Assembly: GCF_002941025.1 (NCBI RefSeq)
Contig: NZ_PTJS01000001.1
Span: 8,455,765-8,519,764 of the forward strand
Reading direction: 5' to 3'
Length of the DNA stretch: 64,000 nt
DNA from: Streptomyces sp. QL37
GTDB lineage: Bacteria; Actinomycetota; Actinomycetes; Streptomycetales; Streptomycetaceae
The notes under the pieces are model-generated. The model did not search any database, was not told the DNA's origin, and saw only the letters and a program-made list of their open reading frames with translations. Position numbers and translations under genes: made by a program. Position 1 is the stretch's first letter, and every line of letters starts with the position of its first letter. This document shows positions 51,560 through 60,480 of the stretch, piece by piece.

Positions 51560-52111
51560 TCAGTCAATCGTCTTGATCACCCGGGCGGGCACTCCCGCGA
51601 CCACGGTGCCGGCAGGGACATCACGAGTGACCACCGCACCGGCAGCGACCACCGCACCGGCACCGACGGTCACCCCCTGCGTGATCACGGCAGCCGTCCC
51701 GATCCATACGTCGTCCTCGATGACGATCGGGGCGAAGGAGAGGAACTCGCGGCGCGCAGCCCGGGGGAGTGGATGGCCTCCGGTGATGAGGCTGACCTTC
51801 GGGGCGATCATGACGCCGTTCCCGATACGGATGCCCCCCTTGTCCATGAAGGTGCATCCCTGGTTGACGAAGACGTTCTCTCCGAACGTCGTGTTCAGCC
51901 CGTACTCGGTGAAGAACGGCGGATAGATCATCACCGACTCCGGCAGCGGGCCACCGAACACAACGGAAAGTAGTTCCGCGCGACCTTCGGTGTCGCTGAA
52001 CGGGAGCACGTTCAGTCGAGACGTCGCATCGGTCACCTCCACGATGCGCTCCGCATGGCGCGCGAACTCAGGTGTCTGGACATACATGACCTGCTCTGTG
52101 CGGGTAGACAT
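51560..52111 (-). CDS. Left-handed beta-helix (maltose/galactoside-type) acetyltransferase
   Basis: 183 residues of the LbH acyltransferase family. Hexapeptide coils: [29 protein letters not shown], then [34 protein letters not shown]; the catalytic His is in GGHPLP. The C-terminal [16 protein letters not shown] end is present ([11 protein letters not shown]). It transfers acetyl groups from acetyl-CoA to sugar or similar hydroxyls. The ATG at 52111 has AGGAC immediately upstream. Monocistronic. Confidence 0.92.
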   Translation of the reverse strand: MSTRTEQVMYVQTPEFARHAERIVEVTDATSRLNVLPFSDTEGRAELLSVVFGGPLPESVMIYPPFFTEYGLNTTFGENVFVNQGCTFMDKGGIRIGNGVMIAPKVSLITGGHPLPRAARREFLSFAPIVIEDDVWIGTAAVITQGVTVGAGAVVAAGAVVTRDVPAGTVVAGVPARVIKTID

Positions 52112-52355
52112 GTCCTGATTCCACCACCGCGCAGAACACTCGATCAAACAACCCTGACCACCCCGGGCACAACCTATGGTTGTGAAGCAGGTGCACCTGG
52201 GTTCGGGGCGCGGCCGGCCGCGGCTGTCGGTGAGTCCTGTGCGGCGGAGACGCTGGTCCGGGAGGGTGTGGAGTGGCGGTCGTACAAACCGGTCCTCACG
52301 TCGAAGCCGCGACCTGCATCCCTGCCCCAAGCATCAGCCGGAATCGGACATCAAC

Positions 52356-53180
52356 TCACGGGCCTTCGAAGCACCCCAGGACGGTCACCTGGTCGAAGCG
52401 CCGCGCTGTCACGTCCTTCCTGGCGACCGTCCAGAAGACGTCACCGCCGATGTGGAGGTTCCCGAAGTCCATGACGCCTCCATACCATTGAGCGAGAAGT
52501 GCCCAGTCGTCGGGACGAGGCCGTGCCCATGGGCTGGCCCGCCTGCCCTCCGGTGTCCCTGCCCTCTGTGCCGCCATGGCGGCGGACGCGGTGATGGGGT
52601 CGTCCTCGCCGTAGGAGTCCCTGGAGTATCCGTCGATCTGCAGGTGAGTCTCGTCGCGATGGTGCCTGTCCTCGTACAGCACGTCTGACCAGGCCTTGCG
52701 TAATTCCTTTGCGTGCGGGTGCTCGACGGGGTCGACAAGAACCTCGTTGTCCGGCAGGGAGAGGTCGTGCTTCAGCCGTAGCTCCGCGCGGTCGTAGCCG
52801 TCGCCCCCAGGGCGCTCTTCGAGGGGCGTGCCGGCGGGGACGTACATCACTCGTCCGGAAGCGTCGAGGCCGTCGGTATGGAGTTGGGCGAAGAGGAGGA
52901 GTTGTCCGTCGGGGGGCAGTACCAGAGTCGTTGCGTCGTCGGGCAGCGCGGCCAGGTCCAGCATCGCGATCAGGTTCAGCCCTGCCGGGAGTCGGGGAGC
53001 GTCGGCGGGGAGCAGGTTGGGCCCGCCGAAGTGGCCCACGACCGGCCCGACCACGGTGGACGCCAGGGTGGCGCATGGGCGGGCGGCCTCGAGCCACCTT
53101 TCCACCTCGGTGGACGGGACGCCGCCCGCGAGCGCCTTCTCACGGAACCGGTTCACCTTGTCGAGCATCTCGGGTTTCAT
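52356..53180 (-). CDS. DUF1963 (YwqG-like) protein
   Basis: 274 residues of the YwqG family: HFGGPNLLPADAPRLPAGLNLIAMLDLAALP, LLLFAQLHTD and the C-terminal PDDWALLAQW, MDFGNLHIGGDVFW. These are cytosolic proteins of unknown biochemical function, all built around a beta-barrel. ATG at 53180 follows TATGTT by six bases; leaderless. No partner genes. Confidence 0.85.
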   Translation of the reverse strand: MKPEMLDKVNRFREKALAGGVPSTEVERWLEAARPCATLASTVVGPVVGHFGGPNLLPADAPRLPAGLNLIAMLDLAALPDDATTLVLPPDGQLLLFAQLHTDGLDASGRVMYVPAGTPLEERPGGDGYDRAELRLKHDLSLPDNEVLVDPVEHPHAKELRKAWSDVLYEDRHHRDETHLQIDGYSRDSYGEDDPITASAAMAAQRAGTPEGRRASPWARPRPDDWALLAQWYGGVMDFGNLHIGGDVFWTVARKDVTARRFDQVTVLGCFEGP

Positions 53181-53186
53181 GCGGTG

Positions 53187-53192
53187 AACATA
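53187..53192 (-). promoter_or_regulatory. -10 element of leaderless DUF1963 gene
   Basis: TATGTT on the minus strand, six bases before the ATG at 53180, no ribosome binding site. Confidence 0.45.
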
Positions 53193-53333
53193 GAGGCGGG
53201 TACTCACACATGGGTGGGTGGCCGGCCCCGCGACGCCTCGTGCCTCGGCAGTGGCGTTTCTGGTCCCACTTCTCCGGGATGGGGTGTGCCACGCCACCAC
53301 GATTCGCCGCCTGGCGACCTGTGAAGACCGACC

Positions 53334-54269
53334 CTAGAGGGCGGCCCCGCCTTCGAGGTCGAAGGGGACACCTGTGAGCTGCTCGCTCGCCGCCCACAGC
53401 CGCCTGCCCTCCGCGGGGTCGTCGGCGCCTGTGGGGAGCTTGGCGGGCTTGGGGGTGCCGGAGGTCTGGTCCCGTCCGGCGGGGCCGATGAACCGGCCCG
53501 ACTGGACGTACGGGCTGGTCGCCGCGTAGAGGGAGGGCCAGGCCGCACCTTCGGCCGAGCCCATGAGCAGGCGCGCGGCGATCGGTGTGATCATGCGGCT
53601 GAGAGCACCGTTGCCGTGCTGCTGCAGACCGGTCATCGCGGACCCCGGGTGGACGACGAACGCCTCGACGGGGCTGCGAGCAGTGCGGCGCGCGAGTTCG
53701 AGGGTGTAGACGATGTTGGCGCGCTTGGACTTCGCGTAGGCACCCATGGCGCGGTAGCTTCTCTCGCTCATCAGGTCGTCCAGCCTGCCCATCGGCCACC
53801 GCGCCGCGATGGCGCTGACGGTGACCACGCGCGGTGCGGACGAGCGACGCACGGCGGGCCAGACCTGGGCGTCGAAGGCGAAGTGGCCGAGGTGATTGGT
53901 GCCGACCGTCATCTCGAGGCCGTCGTGGGTGGTCCGCCGCTCGGGCAGGTTCATCACGCCGGCGTTGTTGAAGAGCAGGTCGACCGTCTCGGTCTCGGTG
54001 ATTCGGGTGGCCGCCTCGCGGACGGAGGAGAGGTCTGAGAGGTCGAGCACAAGGGTGCCCGTCCGGGCCTCGGGGGTCACGGCACGAATGGCCTCCGCGG
54101 CCTGGTCCAGCTTGGTCCGGCTGCGGCCGGCCAGGATGACGCGGGCCCCGTGCCGGGCGAGCGCACGGGCGGTCTCGAGTCCGATCCCGCTGTTCCCGCC
54201 GGTGATCAGCGCCGTGCGGCCGGTCTGATCGGGGATGTCGTCGGGAGTCCAGTGGTTCACCGTTGTCAC
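53334..54269 (-). CDS. Short-chain dehydrogenase controlled by divergent TetR
   Basis: 311 residues. Classical SDR motifs: TGGNSGIG (cofactor Gly-rich loop), NNAGVM, TVSAIAA with Ser, AYAKSKRAN (YxxxK), and HPGSAMTG. The length and RRLWAASEQLTGVPF end match the WW-oxidoreductase-like SDR group. GTG start at 54269 with GAGGAG before it. It lies with a 100-base coding fragment behind three operators of the TetR regulator, so it is probably its main target. Substrate unknown. Confidence 0.9.
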   Translation of the reverse strand: MTTVNHWTPDDIPDQTGRTALITGGNSGIGLETARALARHGARVILAGRSRTKLDQAAEAIRAVTPEARTGTLVLDLSDLSSVREAATRITETETVDLLFNNAGVMNLPERRTTHDGLEMTVGTNHLGHFAFDAQVWPAVRRSSAPRVVTVSAIAARWPMGRLDDLMSERSYRAMGAYAKSKRANIVYTLELARRTARSPVEAFVVHPGSAMTGLQQHGNGALSRMITPIAARLLMGSAEGAAWPSLYAATSPYVQSGRFIGPAGRDQTSGTPKPAKLPTGADDPAEGRRLWAASEQLTGVPFDLEGGAAL

Positions 54270-54299
54270 GCTCCTCGGCTTCGTTGATTCTGTGCTCGG

Positions 54300-54404
54300 T
54301 CATGCGGCGCTCGGCAGGGTCGGGATATCGAACTGGAAGGGCATGCCGGGGATGTCCTGGGCGAAGGCGGCTTCGGCGGCGACCTGGACGGTGTCCAGGC
54401 GCAT
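54300..54404 (-). CDS. 34-residue reading frame upstream of SDR
   Basis: From ATG at 54404: RLDTVQVAAEAAFAQDIPGM then PFQFDIPTLPSAA and stop 31 bases before the SDR start. The amphipathic sequence looks like the C-terminal tail of an SDR or other enzyme, so it may be a relic of a duplicated neighbour; alternatively a genuine small gene in the same transcript. Support is weak. Confidence 0.3.
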   Translation of the reverse strand: MRLDTVQVAAEAAFAQDIPGMPFQFDIPTLPSAA

Positions 54405-54442
54405 GCCGGTGGCGCAGCCCAAGACCTGCCCCCCTTTTTTTC

Positions 54443-54514
54443 AGACCGGTGGTCTCTTCGGCTACGCCTCCAACGTAGAAGACCGCCGGTCTGATGTCAA
54501 AAGACCGACAGTCT
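54443..54514. promoter_or_regulatory. Three TetR operators in the SDR/TetR promoter
   Basis: AGACCGGTGGTCT (54443-54455), AGACCGCCGGTCT (54480-54492, a perfect 13-bp palindrome) and AGACCGACAGTCT (54502-54514). The first and third differ from the palindrome at one arm position each. Centres are 37 and 22 bases apart; the last pair is two helical turns apart, suiting side-by-side dimers. The third lies 13 bases before the TetR start, indicating autoregulation. Confidence 0.8.
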
Positions 54515-54527
54515 GTAACCTGGGGGC

Positions 54528-55202
54528 ATGACGAACTTCCAGCGCGCGCGCAGTGAGGAGCAGCGTGAGGTACGGCGCCAGGCCATCCTCGACACCACCG
54601 CCGCCATGCTCGAGGAGGTGCCCATCGCCGAGATCAGCCTGAACGAGCTGAGCCGCCGCGTCGGGCTGGCGAAGTCCAATGTGCTGCGCTACTTCGAATC
54701 GCGTGAGGCGATCCTGCTGGAACTGCTCGACCGTGCCTGGCGGCAGTGGGTGGCCGACTTGCCTGCCCTTGTGCACGCCGGCGTCGACCAGGACGCTCCG
54801 GTGAGCCGGCGTGCGGAGCGGTTCGCCGCCGTCATCGCGGGCTCCCTCGCCCAACGCCGGGTCCTGTGCGATCTGCTGAGCGCGCAGGCGGGCGTACTGG
54901 AACACAACGTGTCCCCGCAGGTGGCCGCCCGCTATAAGCGCGCGGCCGTGGCCAACGTCGCCGACATCGCGGCGTTGGCCCGCCAGCACCTTCCTGAGCT
55001 GGGCGACAAAGCACCGCAGTTGACCGCAGCCATGATCATGGCTGTCGGCGCTGTATGGACACACGCACGACCCTCCCCGGCGATGCTCGCCGCCTACGAA
55101 GCCGACCTCTCACTCACCGCGTTCAAGCTGGACTTCGTGACTGCCCTGCAGGAGATGCTGGCCACGCTCACCGCGGGCGCCATCGCCCGCGCCTCCGCCT
55201 GA
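54528..55202 (+). CDS. TetR/AcrR-family repressor
   Basis: 224 residues. TetR HTH at about 15-60 (RRQAILDTTAAMLEEVPIAEISLNELSRRVGLAKSNVLRYFESRE), then the helical ligand domain (VIAGSLAQRRVLCDLLSAQAGVLEHNVS). GGGGG lies just before the ATG. Three near-identical palindromes lie just upstream and between it and the SDR gene, so it most likely represses itself and that enzyme. Confidence 0.92.
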   Translation: MTNFQRARSEEQREVRRQAILDTTAAMLEEVPIAEISLNELSRRVGLAKSNVLRYFESREAILLELLDRAWRQWVADLPALVHAGVDQDAPVSRRAERFAAVIAGSLAQRRVLCDLLSAQAGVLEHNVSPQVAARYKRAAVANVADIAALARQHLPELGDKAPQLTAAMIMAVGAVWTHARPSPAMLAAYEADLSLTAFKLDFVTALQEMLATLTAGAIARASA

Positions 55203-55633
55203 GCCCGTCCAGGCCGTAGCCGTAGCCGTGGGCCGGGCCGAGGTGGTGCGTCGCAACCAGGTACGACAAGACCCCCACCCCTACGAAGCGGCGGTCGCTC
55301 CCGCCTCGTTCCTGCTCTGGGCGGGACCTGCTTGAAGACGGACCCTGTGGAGCTCGTGCACGGTTGGCGCTGAGACGTCGCAGGGGCGGGTGGAGCCACG
55401 GTGTTCACACCGGCCAAGCCGGAATCCGGTCTGCCGGTGGGACAACAGGCCGACGCGCCGGCTTGGCCGGTGCCGTGTTCGGCTCCCCGCCGATCTCTGA
55501 CGGCGTGACCGAAGAACGAAGGGCCGATCCGGTGGATCCGCACGAAGCGGCGCCCGTGGTCCACCTGCGGCGTGGGGACGCAGGTGCCCTGTTGACGGTG
55601 CTTCCGCCAACTCTCGCTGACCACCCCTGCTGA
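55203..55633. other. Gap between convergent genes, no gene seen
   Basis: 431 bases. Short open frames on both strands include RNQVRQDPHPYEAAVAPASF-like and DPHEAAPVVHLRRGDAG sequences, which could be relic pieces but are unassigned. Confidence 0.35.
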
Positions 55634-56566
55634 TCACCGCGCCGTCCGACGGTGCGGCATCGCTGGCTGCCTGCGGTAGTCGCCCGGTGGCACACCCATG
55701 ACCCTTTTGAAAGCGACGCTCAGGGCGCTCTCGGAGCCGTACCCGACGGAGTGCGCGATGGCGGCGAGCGTCTCGCTGCCGTCCCGGAGTCGCCGGGCGG
55801 CGAGCTCGATGCGCCAGCGGGTGAGGTACTCCAGGGGGCCCTGGCCGACCGTCGCCTTGAATCGGGCGGCCAGCGTGGAGCGGGACACCGCGGCGGTGCG
55901 CGCCAGTTCGGCCACGGTCCACGGATGCGCGGGATCGCGATGAAGACAGGTCAGGGCGGCGCTGATGACGGGGTCGCCGAGCCCGGCCAGCCAGCCGGAC
56001 GCCGCATGGGGTTCGCGCGCGAGGTGGAGCCGCAGTACATGGACGAGCATGACGACGGCGAGTTGCTCGGCCACCAGTGTGGCGCCCATCGGCCGGTCCG
56101 TCAGCTCCTGGTCGATCGCGGTCAGTGCCCACCGCACCGTCTCCGCGTGCCGGGTGCCGGCCGGGACGCGGATGACTGGCGGCAACTGGTCGAGCAGCAA
56201 TTCCTGGGCGCGGGCACCGAACGAGAACGCGCCGCCGATCAGGAACACGTCGTCACCGTCCCCGATCCGTGCCACATCGCCCTCGGCTGCGGTGAACACC
56301 GGGCCGGCGTCGACGGGCACGGCTTCCGTGTCGCTGCGGAGGGTGAAGGGGCGCGGACGGGTGAGCAGGTAGCAGTCGCCTTCCGCCAGGCCGATCGGCT
56401 CGTCGACGCCGTCGACCTCGAGCAGGCAGCAGCCGCGCCGCACCGCGTTGAACTTCACGGCCTCGGGTGCCGCGAACCTTACGGCCCAATGGCCTCCCGC
56501 CGCCAAGCCCGCAGACAGATGACCACGCGTTTCCAGCAGGGACAGCACATCCTCAAGAGGATCCAT
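55634..56566 (-). CDS. AraC-family regulator with cupin_6 domain
   Basis: 310 residues with the same architecture as the regulator at 42528: N-terminal cupin (GVDEPIGLAEGDCYLLTRPRPF) and C-terminal HTH_18 (LARTAAVSRSTLAARFKATVGQGP and IAHSVGYGSESALSVAFKRVMGVPPGDYR). It is divergent from the short-chain dehydrogenase at 56651 with only 84 bases between, so it probably controls that enzyme. Confidence 0.92.
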   Translation of the reverse strand: MDPLEDVLSLLETRGHLSAGLAAGGHWAVRFAAPEAVKFNAVRRGCCLLEVDGVDEPIGLAEGDCYLLTRPRPFTLRSDTEAVPVDAGPVFTAAEGDVARIGDGDDVFLIGGAFSFGARAQELLLDQLPPVIRVPAGTRHAETVRWALTAIDQELTDRPMGATLVAEQLAVVMLVHVLRLHLAREPHAASGWLAGLGDPVISAALTCLHRDPAHPWTVAELARTAAVSRSTLAARFKATVGQGPLEYLTRWRIELAARRLRDGSETLAAIAHSVGYGSESALSVAFKRVMGVPPGDYRRQPAMPHRRTAR

Positions 56567-56638
56567 GAAACCTCACACATTGGACGCTCGCTAAAGAAGA
56601 ACGGACTTCGAGCCATACCGCGTCCAGCCTACTCGCCG

Positions 56639-56644
56639 TAGCGT
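56639..56644 (+). promoter_or_regulatory. -10 element of leaderless SDR gene
   Basis: TAGCGT, six bases before the ATG at 56651; no ribosome binding site. The gap to the AraC gene is 84 bases. Confidence 0.45.
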
Positions 56645-56650
56645 GAAGTC

Positions 56651-57652
56651 ATGACAACAAACCACCCCCGACCCAGCAGCCCGGCGAACGAGAACTCGGC
56701 CCTCCTGACGACCCCCTTCGGCTCGCACGCCTCCGCAGGCGAGATCATCGAAGGCATCGACCTCACCGGCCGCCGTGCCGTGGTGACCGGCGGCGCCTCG
56801 GGCATCGGTGCCCGGACCGTGCGCGCCCTGGCCGTCGCAGGCGCGGAGGTCGTAATCGCCACGCGCCGTCCGGAGTCCGCAGAACCACTGGTCCGGGAGC
56901 TGGCCGCGGTCGACGGCGCGGGTCGCGTGCACACGGAGGCCCTCGACCTGTCCGACCCGGCCTCGGCCGCCGGTTTCGCCCGTGCCTGGCGCGGCCCGCT
57001 CGACATCCTCGTCGCGAACGCCGGCATCATGGCCCTTCCTGAGCGCATCCTTACCGCGGGTGGCTGGGAGGCGCAGCTCGCTACCAACTACCTCGGTCAC
57101 TTCGCGCTGGCCACCGGACTGCACGCGGCCATGCGGGACGCCGGCTCCGCCCGGATCGTGGTCGTCAGTTCCGGCGCTCACCGCGACGTGCCCTTCGACT
57201 TCGAGGACCCCCACTTCGAACGCAGGCCCTACGACCCCTGGGTGGCCTACGGCCAGTCCAAGACCGCCGACATCCTGTTCACGGTCGGCGCCCGCCGCTG
57301 GGCGGCCGACGGCATCACAGCCAACGCGCTCAACCCCGGTTACATCCTCACGCGCCTTCAGCGGCATCTCGACGATGACACCATGCGTTCGTTCGGGGTG
57401 ATGGACGACGCGGGCAACCTGAACCCTCTGCCGTACTACAAGACTCCCGAGCAGGGCGCCGCGACCTCGGTCCTCCTGGCGGCCTCACCACTGCTGAAGG
57501 ACGTCACCGGCCGCTACTTCGAGGACAACCAGGAGGCGCCGACCGTCCATGGTGGCGACGACCGGCCCGGCGGCGTCGGCGCCCACGCACTCGACCAGGA
57601 GGCGGCGAACCGGCTCTGGGAGTACGGCACCGACGCGCTCCGCGGAATTTGA
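56651..57652 (+). CDS. Short-chain dehydrogenase under AraC control
   Basis: 333 residues. SDR motifs: TGGASGIG, NAGIMA, VVSSGAH with catalytic Ser, AYGQSKTAD (YxxxK) and NPGYILT. It is a 'retinol dehydrogenase-like' SDR of the same group as that at 53334. The N-terminal 35 residues are an extra segment. Regulated by the divergent AraC protein. Followed by an MFS relic at 57649. Confidence 0.92.
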   Translation: MTTNHPRPSSPANENSALLTTPFGSHASAGEIIEGIDLTGRRAVVTGGASGIGARTVRALAVAGAEVVIATRRPESAEPLVRELAAVDGAGRVHTEALDLSDPASAAGFARAWRGPLDILVANAGIMALPERILTAGGWEAQLATNYLGHFALATGLHAAMRDAGSARIVVVSSGAHRDVPFDFEDPHFERRPYDPWVAYGQSKTADILFTVGARRWAADGITANALNPGYILTRLQRHLDDDTMRSFGVMDDAGNLNPLPYYKTPEQGAATSVLLAASPLLKDVTGRYFEDNQEAPTVHGGDDRPGGVGAHALDQEAANRLWEYGTDALRGI

Positions 57653-57790
57653 CCTCCGCCTTCCGACCACACCGGCTGCCCACACCAGCGCCCGCCTGGG
57701 TGATGACGGCCACCCTGCTCGCCGCCGCCGTCGCGACCCCTGGCACGGGCATTCTGTGTGACCTGCTCGCCAAGCGGCGGATTCTCGTAC
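57649..57790 (+). pseudogene. Remnant of an MFS drug exporter
   Basis: One frame reads PAPAWVMTATLLAAAVATPG then TGILCDLLAKRRILV before diverging: this is TM2 and the motif-A loop (G-x-L-x-D-x-x-G-KRR) of DHA2-type exporters. The rest is absent. It sits immediately after the dehydrogenase, where such operons often place the pump. Confidence 0.65.
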
Positions 57791-58069
57791 CGCCTATGAC
57801 GTCCACCGACTCAGGGCCCACAGCCGCTGCGAGCAGACCACAGGCATCATGCCGTTCATGGCCCTGGTCGGACAGGCCATTACACAGGCTCCCCAGGCCG
57901 GCGCGCAACGCACCTGACCGGTCGGGAGGGGTTTCGCGTGGCTGAGGCCGCCCGTGTCGAACCGATGCGCACGCGCAGGCCCGCGAGACCCTCCCGCCCC
58001 TGTCTCCCTTCGTATGGCCATCCAGCCCGAGACCGACGGCGCCCGGGCGCTGCTCCGAACCCCCTGTCC

Positions 58070-58119
58070 CCGTACACGTGAACGTGCCCAACTGTGTACG
58101 GACGAACGTGCTCAGCTGG
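58070..58119. repeat. Left arm of a 50-bp inverted-repeat pair
   Basis: Its reverse complement matches 58645-58694 at 38 of 50 positions, 18 of the first 19 at the inner side of the motif CTGAGCACGTTCGTC. Inside the arm two copies of GCACGTTC-x(4)-GTAC lie in tandem 24 bases apart. The arms flank the toxin-like gene at 58205. Confidence 0.65.
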
Positions 58120-58204
58120 TGATGTGCTGAGGCCAGTGCCTCGCCCGGCGGCACCTGACCCACGAGACACCACCGATCGGTGATCGGTGCCGGCTCGTGG
58201 CCGA

Positions 58205-58471
58205 CTACACCTCGTTGAAGCCGCGCGACGCGTCGTAGATGTCGAGTTCGATGAAGACCACGTAGAAGCTCGTTACGACGTACTGGACCATGACGTGGTC
58301 CTCCCAGACCGAGCGGGTCACTGTATCGGTCGTATAGGTGAGATGACTGCCAGCGCCTTCTGGCTCGGCTGCGATCCTGCCGACCAGACGCAGGAACGTT
58401 TCTCGATCTTCGGCCGGCATGTAGTCACGGAACCGCGCAACCTGCTCGGTGAACTGCACTCGTCTCTTCAT
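58205..58471 (-). CDS. Small RelE/ParE-like toxin candidate
   Basis: 88 residues. KRRVQFTEQVARFRDYMPAE, DRETFLRLVGRIAAEPEGAG, then beta strands VMVQYVVTSFYVVFIELDIYD. The alpha-alpha then antiparallel-strand order and length suit the ParE/RelE toxin fold, but the catalytic Arg/Tyr pattern is not certain. There is no antitoxin candidate directly beside it. Start: ATG at 58471 (a TTG at 58474 directly upstream). The gene is enclosed by the two arms of the inverted repeat, which suggests it moved as a cassette. Confidence 0.6.
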   Translation of the reverse strand: MKRRVQFTEQVARFRDYMPAEDRETFLRLVGRIAAEPEGAGSHLTYTTDTVTRSVWEDHVMVQYVVTSFYVVFIELDIYDASRGFNEV

Positions 58472-58644
58472 CAAGGCAGGACTCTATGGGCACGGTCAAC
58501 GCCCTCGCCGGGAATTTCGACCGGGCCTGCCAGCCCGCAGGCCGGCTCAGGCAGCTTCCTACAGGATGTCAGAGACAAGGCCAGCCGAGCCCCAGAACGG
58601 TCGGCAGCCGACGCACGTGTACTGAACGCCGTCATGGGCGAGCT

Positions 58645-58694
58645 CCAACTGAGCACGTTCGTCTGCACTTCGTTGCGCACATTCGCAAGTACGC
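58645..58694. repeat. Right arm of the 50-bp inverted-repeat pair
   Basis: Inverted counterpart of 58070-58119. It again contains GCACGTTCGTC followed by a second, degenerate GCACATTC-x(4)-GTAC unit 24 bases on. No target-site duplication could be identified by eye. Confidence 0.65.
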
Positions 58695-58699
58695 CGACA

Positions 58700-60070
58700 C
58701 TCCCGCTCCGCGAGGGTGATCAGGTGCTGTCGCAGACCCGGCGCAGGGCGCTGGTCCGGGACCGCTCCCCGACCTGGCCGCTGCTGCACGCAGCCTCCCG
58801 GGAGGTCCGGTCCTCGGCGGCGAGCGCGGCGACCGCCACCGTCCTGGCCGGTTCAGCTTCACCGCCTCCGACGCCGCGCGACCTTGCTGTCCGTGCGTGG
58901 TCCGCCGGTGAGCGAGGTGATTTCGCAACCGGGCAGCGGGTGGGAAGCCCTCCGCAGACACGTGCGCTGGATCACCCGTGCCAGCCGCCCTGCCGACGCC
59001 AGCCCGGGGGCGGGCTGGGACATCGACCGGGCCCAGCCGAAGAGGGTGACAGCTGCGGCGATGATCATCGACTTGGGCTGGATTCCAGGGCTTCCACAGC
59101 TGAGCGACAAGGGAGGCCTCTTGGATGGCCTGCTGCCGGGGATCGGACTCGACCGGGGCCACTGAGTGCCGTTGAGCCGGGTGGCCTCCGACGCCCCGGC
59201 GCCACTGCGAGTCACGCCGGGGGTGCACGACCGGATCCTGGGCATCCGCTGGTGGTGACCCGCGGGGGAGTGCCCGCCCTCAGTCGCGGTCTGCGGCTGG
59301 GGCCGGGGCGCAGTCGTTTCTGCACCTCCGGGCCGGGGCGAAGCCGAACGAGGGGTAGGGCGTGGGCTCATAGGTGACCTTGTTGCCGGAGCTGTCCTCG
59401 GACGTGCCGAGCACGGGCCTGGTGCTCGGCCTCGTGCTCGGCCAGGTCCCAGCTTGGTCCGAGGTACCGGGTACCGGGTACCGGCGGTGGAAGCTTCCTC
59501 GACGCGTCCAGTTCGGCCCGAGGGCATTGCGACCGTGGACTTACGAACTCGTTGGCGACGCCGTGACCGCCGCCTTCACCTGACTGGAGCGCGGCAGCGT
59601 CGAAGGCGGTGACGGCTCGCCGGTCTTCCCATGGACCATCGGGTTCAACCAGGTAAGCGGTGAGCACGACATAGCCCGTCACCAGGATCACCAGGGTCAG
59701 AACGGTGGGGCAGACGCCGGTTCGCAGCCGTCAGCGGTCCGAGAACGTTCCTCGTGTGTCCTGGCCAGCGTTTCGATTCACGACGCCGGTGAGACGGCCG
59801 GCGACTGACCGTCTGGGACCTGCTCAGCTCCAGGAACGCCACGATCTTTTCACCGGCGGGTTCGCTGGACCGCACCTCGACGAACGCCTGACTGCCGGTG
59901 CCCTCGTCGCCAGGCTGACGAGGGGACCGCCGGGGATGGCGGTCACCCGGAAGGCGCGGCACTCCATAGCGGTTCCGAGGTCCTCTCGGAGGGCGGGCCC
60001 AGTGCTGTCTGGGCAGAGCGGGAGACACCGCCATCGCTGCCCGGTAGTCAGTCAGGCCAGGCGTCGGTGT
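58700..60070. other. 1.4-kb stretch without a confident gene
   Basis: Open frames occur on both strands, but none has recognisable domains or a good ribosome binding site. A minus-strand frame around 59368-59691 begins with a membrane-like helix (ILVTGYVVLTAYLVEPDGPW) and then becomes polar; it could be a decayed membrane protein. Compositional noise dominates. Confidence 0.4.
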
Positions 60071-60337
60071 CTACCGTGTCTGTCGGGATCCACCGTCGCG
60101 TGCGGCCACCGCGTCGGCCCCCTCCTGCACGAGGCCCAGGACCGCCGGGACCTTCTTCGTGACTCCGGTCCGTTCCGCCACTCCCTGGGCGGCCGTGCCG
60201 GTCCGTTCTCCGGCGGTGCTGGTGGTGAGAACGGTGTCGGCCAGTGCCGGAGCGAAATTGTCGGCCTGGGCACTGGGGGCGGCGGCCAGCAGAAAGCATC
60301 CGGCCGCGGCGACGGAGAAGGTTCGGCATACGTTCAT
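60071..60337 (-). CDS. Small secreted protein
   Basis: 88 residues: signal peptide (CRTFSVAAAGCFLLAAAPS, cleavage after AQA), then a mature part of about 62 residues (DNFAPALADTVLTTSTAG) rich in Ala, Thr and Val. Streptomyces has many such small secreted proteins with no assigned role. It is divergent from the module at 60481. Confidence 0.6.
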   Translation of the reverse strand: MNVCRTFSVAAAGCFLLAAAPSAQADNFAPALADTVLTTSTAGERTGTAAQGVAERTGVTKKVPAVLGLVQEGADAVAARDGGSRQTR

Positions 60338-60480
60338 GGCCGGTATAACGCGCCACCCTCCCGCAGGGCACGCCTCCGCCCACCGAGATCCGAGGCCGTC
60401 TCATCGCGCAGTAGCCCCGATCGAGAGGAAGCTCCACTAACCTGGACGAGCGGAGTGGTGGCAAACCGAGGGGTGGGCTC

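Noticed and set aside
58187..59377. 396-residue plus-strand open frame
   Set aside because: It is antisense to the toxin-like gene, has no domain, no start signal and random composition.
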